NCBI GenBank assembly: GCA_015039365.1
Contig: WION01000005.1
Span: forward strand, 62,001 to 126,000
Direction: 5' to 3'
Length of the DNA stretch: 64,000 nt
Source: Amanita rubescens
Lineage: Eukaryota; Basidiomycota; Agaricomycetes; Agaricales; Amanitaceae
Shown here piece by piece: positions 46,469 to 57,076 of this stretch. A model generated the notes under the pieces. It made no database searches. It saw only the letters and a program-made list of their open reading frames with translations, and was not told where the DNA came from. Position 1 is the stretch's first letter; each line of letters starts with the position of its first letter. Position numbers and translations under genes: made by a program.

Positions 46469-47187
46469 GTTTCGAGGCGCCGACGTGGGGGTAAGTGGTC
46501 GCAACGTTTCACCGTCAACCTGGTTTCATATTATGCCAAATCAGGGGCTGGCAGCGATGACCGACGAACAACATGCCTATATGAATATTTATTAGTATGA
46601 ACGGAAGACTAGAGAAAAAACGCACGGAATGCGTGTTAGCGAGGTAGGGAAGGGGATCAAGGACAAAAGCTGTGACATTCGGCAACTTATGTGAAGCGAT
46701 TTCGGTTTTTTCAATAACCCGGCCGGCGGCATCAGTACGCCGAAGTAGCCGGATCTTTCCATCACTTCCTTGTTATATTTTTCGCCTTTTGCTTCATGTC
46801 TTATACCCTAGTTTCTTGGATACATTTTATTTGTACAATCTCTTCCTTTTGTCCTGCTTTGAATACAGTACGGGACAAGGAATTGTTATACCTAGCTTAT
46901 GGACAACGTAGATCGGTATCCTATCCTATTGGTTGCCGGATGCCGGGTAAAATCACCGGAGTCTTAGCACGACATTGCGACGTGTTTACATCCAGTTTAA
47001 CCACATCAGGCATAAACTAGCTGATAGATTATGGAGCGTGTGCCTGATCGGTGTTGGTCCTGAGTAAAAACATGTGGTTCCAGTGGCTGGCGGTGGTGGG
47101 TCCGTGTGAAAGACTTCCACGACTCTCGCAACAATAAACAGTTTTACAGAACTATACAAGCTATGGTCACTAGCGGGCTGGGCAACA
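46469..47187. other. Intergenic interval between convergent F-box and RRP40 genes
   Basis: The 3' flanks of both genes. Frames are short and unlike any family. Nothing recognisable. Confidence 0.35.
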
Positions 47188-48082
47188 TCACAAATCCAAA
47201 GTGTCCAGAAACTTTTTCACGTCTTCCTGATTCATCCCCCCTCCATCTGGGTCCACAGCCTCAATACACCGCGCTATGGCCACTATCTGTCTTGCTTCCT
47301 TTGCATTCACCCATATACGGCCATTCATACCCACCGCGGTCTCCACGGCAAACCGCGCTCCCAGCATGGGTAGCAAAAAGTATTTTGGATCCAACAAGCT
47401 GTGACCAGGTGCGGAGTGAGAAATGATGGACAGCAACGCCAATCCGTGAGATGGATGTACTTACTTGCGACACATCCTGAGGCTGCATCTGACTACGAAA
47501 CCTCCTTTGAGTTCACCGAACCCTTCAGATTTGCGTGTCTGTGCATCGAAACATTCGAGTTCCGGATCCATGTCTTTGTGCGCGAGGGAAACTCGCGCGT
47601 ATATTAAACTTCCAATCTGTCCAAATAGATAAGCAACGGCGGATATGGAGAGTACGCGCACGCACCTTGAGATTAGGCTTGCTCCTCTTCGTCGCGCCCT
47701 CGAATGCTAGCGCATCTAACGTAGCGTAATGCGCTGACCCAATATCGACTCGATAGCTTTCACCGAGTCTCTGAGTAACGGCGCCCACGACTGATTCTTG
47801 GGGCGCTGGTACATACTAACGTTGAACCCGGTTAGCATTAGCGACCCTCAGAACACGCCAAGGTAGTAGTAGTAGACTCACGCGCCTCGAATTGTTATCC
47901 ACCCACCACTTGCTCCCGTTCGCCGATTGCTTCAGTTCTCCAGCTTTCGTTCCGATGATGTACTTTCCACTCGGAGTTGAGTTTGACTTGGTGATTTGGG
48001 AGAGACCCGGACCCAGTTTAAGGTTGACATGGGCGGCGGGGACGCGCTCACCTGGAAGGATCGTGGTCATAATTTGACTCAC
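47188..48082 (-). CDS. RRP40: Exosome complex RNA-binding subunit RRP40 (EXOSC3)
   Basis: Four exons (47882-48082, 47666-47815, 47465-47616, 47188-47398) encode 237 residues. An N-terminal domain (ILPGERVP, LKLGPGL, WWVDNNSRRYVP) precedes the S1 domain (VDIGSAHYATLDALAFEGATKR) and a KH-like domain with the GMNGRIW (GxNG) loop. RRP40 is one of the three cap subunits that guide RNA into the exosome barrel. The start at 48082 gives MSQIMTTILPG; the second Met (48070) is an alternative. The donor used after MCR (47464) restores frame into LLDPKYFLLPML. Confidence 0.92.
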
Positions 48083-48122
48083 CTGGCTTATTCAGCTACC
48101 GCCAACCCAACAGAGGGTGACA
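48083..48122. promoter_or_regulatory. 40-bp region between divergent RRP40 and VPS37 start codons
   Basis: The two coding regions start 40 bp apart on opposite strands. Core promoters must extend into coding sequence or the transcripts overlap. No clear motif is visible. Confidence 0.45.
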
Positions 48123-48809
48123 ATGGCCACAAAACTCCTCCAGGAATACCCGGAGCTTTCTGCATATTCGTAAGGGCAGCTTCGATGTGATATAGACTCA
48201 TATAGATCGAATCATTAGACGCCAGGATCTCGAGGAAATGCTACTCGACCCAAACTATTTCCTAGCTTTTTTCCACTCCTTGGAAAAGGTGAAAGTGATG
48301 TATCAATCACAAACAGAGCTCAGTATGGCAAATGAGGCCATCGCTAGTATGTCTCGTTCATAATCTATTGTGTTCGTAAGGTAATCCTGATAGTCAATGT
48401 GTGAGGACACAATCTGGAGCTTCAGGAGAACTTGTATCAATTGCGATCAGAAACGAAAGAGGCGTTCGATGAAGCTAAAGGATTGGAAGCGCGATGGAAA
48501 GAATTGGAGAAGGAGCAGAAGGAAGTGCATCAGGTTGGTGGCGTCACTAACATAAAATTCACGGATTGACCGACGGTAACGTATTAGAGATTCTCTCCGC
48601 AATTCCTGCATTTGCGGTTGCGTCATGCTATAACTGCTCAAGACGACAAGTCTGAAGCGCTGGCTTCTGAGTTTGTACAGGGGCAACACGGATTAGAAAT
48701 CGAGGGATTCGTAAAGGAGTATAAAGAGCTAAGAAAGGTGTATCACAAGCGTGCGATTTGGAACGAGAGGTGGTCGAATGGTCAGGTTGAATGGGATGAT
48801 GACGCATGA
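48123..48809 (+). CDS. VPS37: ESCRT-I subunit VPS37 (Mod(r) domain)
   Basis: Four exons (48123-48169, 48219-48346, 48406-48533, 48588-48809) give 174 residues. The Mod(r) pattern is clear: YPELSAYSRQDLEEMLLDPNYF, MANEAIARHNLELQENLYQLR, ETKEAFDEAKGLEARWKELE, then RFSPQFLHLRLRHA. VPS37 stabilises the coiled-coil core of ESCRT-I with VPS23 and VPS28 during multivesicular-body sorting. The first intron (48170-48218) was chosen because it fuses AYS to RQDLEEM in frame. The C-terminus (KELRKVYHKRAIWNERW) is charged. Confidence 0.88.
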
Positions 48810-48945
48810 TGACAGGACGGATCCAGATACATGGTCTTCATAATGATATCCTATTAGACAATCCCCAAATCTAATACACACGATGTGAATGACTATGACG
48901 TCCCGAGTGCGGATCCTATCCATCGAAATCACATACAAGACGGCA

Positions 48946-49466
48946 TCAGACAGCATTCAAGGGCAAAGTAACTGATTGGATGTAGGAAGTTTTACTGGCC
49001 TGCTCACTCGGTCAGATATACTACGGGGAGCACGAGACAAGAGCATACCCCTACTATGACGTTGTCAACAAGATTGAGCTGCGCGGGTCCGGTCGGAAAG
49101 TTAGCGGGGATCTGAAGGGCAAAAGTTTGAGAGGGTGGCGTCTTCGCATTACGGGCAACCGGGTTAAAAGCTCCATTGTATAGTAAAGTTCCCATATTCG
49201 TGGTGGGAGCCAGGCATCCAGATGTTCCGCATGATGCAATTCCGATGCTAATGCTGGCATCGAACGCTTGGGGACTACCCTTCAGAATGGAAGTGTTAAT
49301 CCTGGACATCGGAAGTAAGCCGTAATAGACTTACGACTTTGTCGATTCGAATGGTCAAAGGTTTCCCAACTTGGAAATTTGACCCCGCTGCGGGGTATCC
49401 TATTACGAGGTTCTGGGCCAGCACCGATGTAGCGAGGACAATTGAAGAGATGATGCGGAGCAACAT
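48946..49466 (-). CDS. Small secreted protein of unknown function
   Basis: Three exons (49335-49466, 49049-49279, 48946-48999) encode 138 residues. The N-terminus is a clean signal peptide (MLLRIISSIVLATSVLA, cleavage before Q). The mature part begins LVIGYPAAGSNFQVGKPLTI, contains two close cysteines (CGTSGC), and ends QSVTLPLNAV, a beta-rich profile common among basidiomycete secreted proteins of this length. No catalytic motif was recognised. It may be a cell-surface or effector-like protein, but nothing in the sequence decides this. The last intron was chosen to give the short conserved-looking tail. Confidence 0.75.
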
Positions 49467-49522
49467 GTTGTCGAGCCTTACTTGCTCATCCGACTGTCTC
49501 TTTATATAGCTGCTCGATGATT

Positions 49523-49984
49523 AGAACCGGAGCATTTCAGCTGAAGCGGCGTATTATCTCCTCCAGAAAGCTCGGTGCATCCAAGTAAACCTTCCCGATT
49601 TCCGAGGTTTCCTCTACTGGTTTCCCCTTCATTTACCCTAGGTTCTGCCAGTACCACAGACCAGGTAGCGAATTTAAAAGACCTTGCACAGATTGTAGAA
49701 ATGAGTGCAAAGGCAATGATCCGTCGCCAGTCCGGATGTTGAAAGGGGAGACGAGACAGAGATCATAATATCTCGGAACCAACGACCAAAATTCCGTTGC
49801 CTCGGATGGGCATGTCGCCGGAAATTGACCAGATGGCAGAGCCTACAGAGAATCAAGAGTTATAGTCGCCGACGAAGACAGGTCCTCTAACGTGGACCAG
49901 GAAGCGTGATGGTCACTGTAGAGCTGCCTGACTGTAGAACCGGAGCATTCAACCATAGCGGCGTATTTTCTCCTTCGGAAAGGG
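49523..49984 (+). repeat. Two direct copies of a 50-bp segment
   Basis: The segment TAGAACCGGAGCATT...AGCGGCGTATT-TCTCCT occurs at about 49523-49572 and again at about 49935-49984, roughly 412 bp apart. The second copy lies just before the presumed start of the adenosine deaminase gene. The DNA between the copies (49573-49934) holds no supported gene. Confidence 0.6.
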
Positions 49985-49992
49985 GATCCGTA

Positions 49993-52243
49993 ATGGAACG
50001 TGAGATCTTGACTCGAGTCAGGATGGTTATTTCTTCGTCGAATATCGAGGCTTACAAGGCCGAGCGTGAAGCGCTCATTAATGAAGATCGTTCTTTCCGA
50101 CGTGAAAACGTTTGGAATTCGCAGCGCTCCGCAGCCGAGATCAAAGCCGATGAACGTATACGAAACCTTCGCGCCTACGAGGCCTCCACTATATGGAAGG
50201 TAGAATCAGACTCAATCCCTCATCCATTCCCTGGAATGGAGTTCTTAAACGGTACGACGGTTCCAAACCATGATATATACACCTCACAACGCGCGCAGGA
50301 AGGAACATCATAGTCAAAACCAAGATATACCAGATACTATCCAAGGCTGGTCCTGCATGCCATTGGCTATGACGAAGTAATTACACGTATCCCAGATGCC
50401 AAAAGGTGCTCTATTACATGCCCACCTCGACGCGACAGTGGACCCAGAAACACTACTCAGCCTTGCTCTAAACCACCCTGCTATCCACATACGCGTCCCA
50501 GAGTTCATTACAGGCTGAAAACATCAAGACCATTTGTCCAACATTCAAAGCTTTACCACAAGCCGAATACTACGCAGATGGGCCTGGAGTGACAAACCAG
50601 GCTTATACCCCCAATACCTTTGTCACGATTCAGAAAGCTAGAAATACCTTTGATTCCAGCTTAGGCGGGCCTAAAGGATTCGACAACTGGATTTGCTCGG
50701 CCATGACAATCAATCCTGCAGAAGCATACGGGACGCATAATACCATAGCAAAGGTATTTTTTTCCAATGCTATAGCTCCAGTGTGCGAACATCAACGACA
50801 TGTATGGCAGATTTGGCAAAAGTTCGGCAGCACCTTTATGGTATCAGGTGTACGTTGCCTATACTTTGCCTTGTTTCGATTATTAACCTTTTTGCGTAGG
50901 GAATGATTCATTATGTTCCTGTCTACGCTGAATATATCCGGGAGTTCTTCAAGTCGTCTATAGAAGACGGGATATCCTATGTAGAACCAAGAATCAACTT
51001 CATGAACAGGTAATTATTGCCAAAAAAACAACACAATAAAATGATAGCGTGTGCCTAGATATATGGTTGGTGCAGATGGTCTCGAAAATGTTCCTCACGG
51101 GGAATGGTTACGGATTTTTGAGCGTGTCTTGAACGAGGTGAAAATGGAAATGAAAGATCAAGGGCGGGAAGGCGATTTTGTTGGTGCCAAGGTACTAGTA
51201 GTGGTCTTCCTTGATGGATATCGATCAGCCAGACCTACACCTCCACAGATCATTTACAGTACTCTGCGATTCTGCACAAAAGAAGAGCTGGAATGGTACA
51301 CTGAAGATTGTATTGCACTCAAGAAAGAGTTCCCGCATCTTATAGCTGGTATGTATCATCTTCTAACTCGTTCTTGTTCTCGACTGTATGCATTGCGTTA
51401 GGTTTCGATCTCGTCGGAGACGAAAACGTCTATAAGCCTTTGATTGATTATCTGGAACAGTTACAGCGCTTCCGCCGCAGACAACAAGAAGAAGGTGTAG
51501 AGATTCCTTTCCTTTTCCACGCGGGAGAAACTCTAGGAGATGGAACAGCGGCCGACGAAAATTTGTACGATGCCATACTCCTCGGAACGAAGCGCATTGG
51601 CCACGGGTAAGTAATGTCGCAATCTTTTTATGTGGGCACAATACCCACCCAATGTCCAGGTTTTCTATTGTGAAGCATCCAAAGATAATGGAAATCTGCC
51701 GGGAAAGGGAAATAGCTATCGAAGTCTGCCCAATCTCGTGAGTAAGCCGTGTCTTCCCTCTAGACATTCCCTGAACGGTGAACTTTAGAAACGAGATTCT
51801 GGCATAGTATCTCCTTGTCATGCGTCGTATACCAAAACTGACGAGGATAAAAGCGTCTCACGTCGTCAATGCCTATGCACCCGCTTCCAATCATGCTCAA
51901 CAATGGGATCCCAGTAGCCTTGTGCTCTGATGATCCTGGTACTTTCGGGCATATGGGCCTAACATTTGACTACTACCAGGTAAACTTCTTTCTTGGAGAG
52001 TGTAATGCAGTTATGACGTTCAACGGTTCAGGTGCTGGTCAGCAGTGAAATCACTGGATTAAGCACGCTTGGCGCACTCGCTCGCGACAGCATACAGGTA
52101 AGCACAATGTTATATAACAGCATTAGAAAACCTAACCGACAATACAGTTTTCTATGATGGACGAGGATGAAAAGAGGGATGCATTCACAAACTGGGAGAA
52201 GAGGTGGAAAGAGTTCGTGGACGACATATTGACCTCGTGTTGA
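49993..52243 (+). CDS. ADGF-type adenosine deaminase, with frame and splice damage
   Basis: Exons proposed: 49993-50251, 50314-50345, 50396-50840, 50900-51009, 51059-51348, 51402-51606, 51660-51737, 51789-51801, an exon ending at 51979, 52032-52097 and 52148-52243. All metal and catalytic motifs of the family are present: HAHLDA, FHAGET, KRIGHG and CSDDPG, and the N-terminal MPKGALLHAHLDATVDPE block. ADGF enzymes convert adenosine to inosine, often extracellularly, but no signal peptide is seen. Three oddities: introns 50346-50395 and about 51802-51853 begin with GC, and one surplus base near 50513 shifts the frame inside exon 3. It is either a young pseudogene or an assembly error plus rare introns. 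The start is chosen after the duplicated 50-bp segment. Confidence 0.75.
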
Positions 52244-52264
52244 CTACCCATTCTATGCTCTATA

Positions 52265-53481
52265 TCAATTCTTGAGAGTGCCCTCGGGTACTGAAGGCCT
52301 CGTCGGTGCCCCGTCTACAAATATCGTGGGTCCTTTGGGCATCTCTCCGAGGGCCTTCCGCGCGTCTTCATCTAAGGAAGGCGCATCTTCGTATTTCCAG
52401 TCCAACTCTCCGCCATATACCTTTGGGAGGTCTTTGGCATCTATAATTTCCTGTAACTTGGATCCCATGTCCTTCCCAAGTACGAATATCTTGTTTCTCG
52501 TCGTCTCGTCAAACCAGCCCTATTACCAAATCAATAAGCATTTTACAATGCGGTCTAGAATGACTTTGATTACCTTTATCCATCCCCAGATGGTCGGGAA
52601 AAACGATGGTGAGTTGACTACGGCAATGGTGTACAATGTTTCTGGGTAATTTTGACCCGCAAGCAGAGAAGCTTCTTGGAGGTGGTTTCTAAGTTTCCAC
52701 AGGGAAGTAAGAGAGGCGCTTTCCAGATCTATGATAGTAGTTGTGGAAGAGATAGGAGTAGCCGAGGAAGGGTGGGACAAATATGAGCAGAGAGGGAATG
52801 AGAAGCGGACCATTAGCTCGTACAGAGCGACACTAAAGGGGAGGACGTCAGGAAAGAAAAAGCAAGGAACGAATAACATACATTCGCTGGAACCGTCTTT
52901 CGGGTGGTACAGCTTCTATCTCAGTGCTGGATGGGTACAACAGATTGAATTCGATAAACATACAGCGGCAGCCCATTCTTGATATCAATTAGTAAAAGTA
53001 AACGTGCTACGCGAGTTGCAAGGCACACCTTATCCCTGCGACCGGTCCATCTAGGGTAGAACCTCTTCGAAAACTCAAACTCATCTGTGTCAAACATGGC
53101 ATATAGCCGATCGACTTCATGAGTCTTTCTCCATGCTTCTGCGGCTGCAAATTGTTTCTGGGCTGGCGGTAATTGGAAACTACGTGCTCGAAGGAAGCGA
53201 CTGTGAACAAGTTCTGACGCAATCAGCAATTCGGGTTACCACAGGACTGCAAAATGCCTTGTTCCCACAGGGAACTTCAAGGAGAGGAGATAAACGTACA
53301 GCAGGGTCGGATCGTCATGCGACGCAGGTGAAGCTGCAGTTGCTGGTGTATAAAGGTCCGCTAATGTCAATTTCTCTTTGAACCTGTTGAACGATCCTTC
53401 CTGCTCTTTCGTCAGGTGCCCTAAATGACCGGCGAAAACGCTGGTCTGGGAGGCCGCAGAATCCGAGGCATGGTCAGACAT
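52265..53481 (-). CDS. Sec14-like CRAL-TRIO lipid-transfer protein
   Basis: Exons 53300-53481, 53029-53200, then a region about 52882-52978, 52574-52832 and 52265-52519. The CRAL-TRIO N domain (LLRFLRARSFQLPPAQKQF, KTHEVDRLYAMFD) and the lipid-binding CRAL-TRIO domain (TTIIDLESASL, NYPETLYTIAVVNSPSFF, WGWIKGWFDETTRNKIFVLG, LPKVYGGELDW) are clear. Members move phosphatidylinositol and other lipids between membranes. Between NGLPLYVYR and EIEAVPPE the frame changes by one base; this is explained by a very short 37-nt intron (about 52930-52966) or by a frameshift. The C-terminus is Pro-rich. The divergent DcpS start is 112 bp away. Confidence 0.85.
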
Positions 53482-53593
53482 GACAATGAGTCAAGTCAAG
53501 ACGGTCAACGGGGCCACCGGGTGGTTATTGATAATCAGACTCGAGCTTCTTTGGCTTCTCACCAAAAACGGCGCCCGTCAGAGATCTTGAGCG

Positions 53594-54787
53594 ATGGATT
53601 TGAACAAATTCACCTTTGAGCGGGTCATCGGCGAAGACGCCTTTACGCGCAGCGTAGTTCTTCTCGGATCACTCCCCTCGCCAGACGATCATCAAACCAG
53701 ATCTCAAGCCATTATAAGAATCGAAAGGACCGCACTTGACGCCAGCGACGCACCTTCATTTTTCTCGTCCGACACGAACAACCCTGGTCTGATTCAACGC
53801 ACTCAGCTTGACGGAAACACCGATATCGTATGTGTTCTCTGCATCGTGAACATTTATGCCTTGAAATCTTTTTCCGCAGTACGCATGGTATTTTGGATGG
53901 TTCAGAGAGAGTAGAGAGAAAGATGTCAAGATAGATGTCATTTGTCCAGCAACAGAAGTACATATTCGCAAGGTACGCGATATATATCCTACCTATGGCT
54001 TTCGCAAGGCTTCTAAACGCCCTTTGATAGTACTCGACGCAGGAAAGGGTCATGTTGCGCGAGACGCCCGAGCTTTACGAGCAAGTCGTGAAACCGTATA
54101 TTGCAGGTTTCCCCCCTTCTCGCACTCGATGGTTATAATCTTTCTGTGTTTGCATTGAAAGTATCCTGATAGCACATATCGCAGGGTCGAGGACATTCTC
54201 AACGGAATATCGGAGCAGGAAAAAGTTCTGTATTCTTCATCCGAATTTATGATCCTACCTGATATGAAGTGGGACTTGACGACGATATCCTCGCTATACC
54301 TTGTCGCCATTTCCCAAGATCGTACGATCAAGAGTCTGAGAGATCTTAGAAAACGACACGTTCCTTTGCTTCAGGGGATCAGAGATGAAGCAAATCGGAT
54401 TGTCCGAGAAAAATATGGATTGAAAAGCGGTTCGCTGAGAATGTTTATTCATTACCAACCGAGTTACTGTATGCCTTCATTTTATCAATCAAATAAGATG
54501 CCTTATAAAGTCTCCAGATCACTTTCATGTCCATATCGTCAATGCAAATTACATTGGATCGATGGGCATGGCCGTTGGTCAGGCTCATCTGTTAGACGAC
54601 GTTATTTCGCTGGTAAGTAATCTGTTGGCTCCGATGGTTGGACCGAGATTGATATTCCTCATCCCAGCTCGAGCTAGAACCAGACCAGGGACCGGGGATT
54701 TACGAGCGCATGACACTGACGTACGCGCTTGGTGACCAACACGGCCTATATGAACCTATGGTGACGGCGAATACCACGAGAAATTGA
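53594..54787 (+). CDS. DCS1: Scavenger mRNA-decapping enzyme DcpS (DCS1), HIT family
   Basis: Six exons (53594-53827, 53880-53972, 54031-54131, 54185-54468, 54518-54612, 54668-54787) give 308 residues. The swapped N-terminal domain (FTFERVIGEDAF, YAWYFGWFRES) leads to PELYEQVVKPYIAGFPPSRTRW and LPDMKWD, and the HIT active site HFHVHIVN is formed across an intron. DcpS hydrolyses the cap left after 3'-to-5' mRNA decay, the step that follows the exosome (RRP40 is encoded 5 kb away). The order of motifs and length match the family. The first residues MDLNKFTFERV begin directly at the conserved strand, supporting this start. Confidence 0.94.
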
Positions 54788-55050
54788 TACAGCAAGGAAC
54801 TGAATTCATGTACTAGTAATTCTCGTTGATGCAGTTTATACCTTGATCCACGCCAATATTCGGTTCCCTTGTATTAGTAGGTAAAAAAGTAGCTAGTCAG
54901 AGATCGGGAAGTCTGGCACGAATCATGACTGATTTCCATATTTGCCCATTATTCAAAGAAGAAATGCCCATTCGCATCTAAAATTTGCTCACGAGGGCTA
55001 GAATGTAAAGTCACTTCGATATATGATGCACCTATCCTCTGAACTTCTCA

Positions 55051-56034
55051 TTATTCTACACGCTGGATTGCCCGTAAGAGGTCATCTGGGCTCGGTTTGG
55101 AAGCTGTAGCGGCAACGTGAAGACGAAGCGTTTCCTGCACAAAAGCGAACGTCGTTGGTCCAATGGTCGCAATCTTGGCCGAAGGATAGTTACTGCTGCC
55201 GCTTGCTTCGATATGAGGCAGGGAAAAATAGTTTTCTAGTATGGGAGTGACGAATTGGGCGGCAGAGGGTGCAAAGTAGACTATCCACCAGTCTATATGG
55301 GCAGTATAAGAGCAATCTCTGAGCGCATAGAATAACGATAATGCACCTTTCGCTTGAGCATGTTCCCCGATGACTCTTTCCAAGTCATCGTTGAACGACG
55401 ATGAGCCGGTTGTGCCGTACACCTGCACGGGGTCAAATTTCAGACCTGCGGCATTCAAAATGGATGGCAAAGTTTCGCGGTTCTTGTCGCCCGTGAGATA
55501 AAGCAGGTTTGATTCGTGTCCGTTAGCTTTGACGTCTTGAACAATAAAATTGGCCAGCTGTTCCGCATTTCCTGATTCTTGTCCGCGTATCATGGCCGGG
55601 GAGGGAAGGAGGTGATGGTGCGTGGCAGGAAAGAGGTCGTGTAAAGATGATAAGGCGGAAGCAGTAGCCTTCCCAACTACGTAGAATGGAACAGTGAACC
55701 ACAAGGAGTTTGAGGTATTAGAGGCTGGCGAAGATAATATGAACTGCACAGCCGCTTTCCAAGCTTCACATGCTCGAGCACTTGTTACGATGACACCGGA
55801 ATATCCTCCGGCAGATATGATGTCGGCCAAGAGAGAGATATTGATAAGAGTAGTTTGGAGAACAGGAATGGAGACGGGAAGGTATCTGGCCGAGGCGAAA
55901 GCAGCTTCATACTTGTCGGGCTCGTCGCCCGACGGCGCTCGGAGTAAAATAACAACAGACTGAGCATCCGAGTCCCTTGAGCGCGTGTCATCAACAGACG
56001 TCAAATCTGTCGATTTCATTTCTTGCTGCATCAT
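55051..56034 (-). CDS. HEM4: Uroporphyrinogen-III synthase
   Basis: A continuous frame of 327 codons matches the two-domain HemD fold: VVILLRAPSGDEPDKYE at the start, SGVIVTSARACEAW, LLYLTGDKNRETLP, WIVYFAPSAAQFVTP and IATIGPTTFAFV, ending KPSPDDLLRAI. The enzyme closes hydroxymethylbilane to uroporphyrinogen III in heme synthesis. A stretch at 55293-55346 has intron-like ends (AAAG|GTGCAT ... ATAG|ACTGG), is 54 nt long and stop-free, so the frame holds with or without it. Removing it joins HAQAK to DWWIVYF as in homologues, so it is probably an intron and the real protein about 309 residues. Confidence 0.93.
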   Translation of the reverse strand: MMQQEMKSTDLTSVDDTRSRDSDAQSVVILLRAPSGDEPDKYEAAFASARYLPVSIPVLQTTLINISLLADIISAGGYSGVIVTSARACEAWKAAVQFILSSPASNTSNSLWFTVPFYVVGKATASALSSLHDLFPATHHHLLPSPAMIRGQESGNAEQLANFIVQDVKANGHESNLLYLTGDKNRETLPSILNAAGLKFDPVQVYGTTGSSSFNDDLERVIGEHAQAKGALSLFYALRDCSYTAHIDWWIVYFAPSAAQFVTPILENYFSLPHIEASGSSNYPSAKIATIGPTTFAFVQETLRLHVAATASKPSPDDLLRAIQRVE

Positions 56035-57076
56035 AAGGGTGTGGCAACGTGTTTATTTACATTGGCTTACAATTGGGCTCGTGTATCATAATCAAAGAGT
56101 CGAGATGGTCGCGCATAGTTGCTGCGCACTGTCACGCGCCGTCGTGATGACAGTAGCATTAAAATGCACGAGACTGATTCAACTGTACCCTTGGCCAGAG
56201 TTGAAGTTGCTTGTTGATGCCATTCACTCAAATATTCACTCACAAACAGAGGGTGACAGTATCTTACTATTGACAATCAGAAACTATCACAGGGGGGTCT
56301 GGGGTAATTAATTTGAAACATAGAACTATGATGAACATCTGTCGACATTCATCAAGGTTCTCCAACCACCTGCAGAGCAGTCTGGTAAAAACCAGAGGGC
56401 CTGGAGGCACAGAAACAATGGAACCCCATTGTTTGACAACTAGTATAGATGTGAGGACACAATCATCATCAAGTTGCATATGGTTCTCACCTGGGTCATG
56501 ATAATACCTACCGGCGGTCACATTTAGTAATTACTAAACGTTCCCATAGGCTGGCATTAGACACAACTCCTGTGCACACTATACTGTTACAATGAATGAG
56601 ACAAAGTCAAGCACGACGAGGGGAAACAGACTTACCGCGTGTACCGTTCCATGTCACTTCCGCGGGGTCGTCTGAACAGCCAAGCTTCCACTATAAACTA
56701 GACATGATATGAGTATACGGCGAGTGATGACAAGGAAGAGAACGTACGACAACCGACCCACGGACATCACGGTTCTATACATGTATACTGTGTGGGGTGG
56801 TGAGCCAAGGTGCGAAAGTGGATGGTCAAGGGTTATATACCTCTAGCTTTAGGGCAGGTCACGCCGTTTAGCGGCTAGTGATCGGTCCGGTGTAGAGCCA
56901 TAGTCGACAAACAGCGTAATTGCCCTGAGTTGAATATAATTGATCCATGGCCATATACAGTTCGTTGAGAACTGCGACTGAGAGGAATTGGAAACACCAG
57001 TAGTACTAAGTAGTATACCACTTGTTTGAGGATTACGGTACGACGTGCCAAACAAACCCATATCGCGAGTACGCCA
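56035..57076. other. Intergenic interval between HEM4 and SSR4
   Basis: About 1 kb with no supported gene. Minus-strand frames at 56849-57253 partly mirror the SSR4 first exon and are not counted. A 16-bp perfect palindrome, TTTAGTAATTACTAAA, sits at 56523-56538. Nothing else is recognisable. Confidence 0.35.

Noticed and set aside
46327..46518. Minus-strand poly-Ser ORF
   Set aside because: Antisense of the acidic C-terminus of the F-box protein.
56523..56538. 16-bp palindrome TTTAGTAATTACTAAA
   Set aside because: An isolated AT-rich palindrome with no neighbouring element; could be chance.
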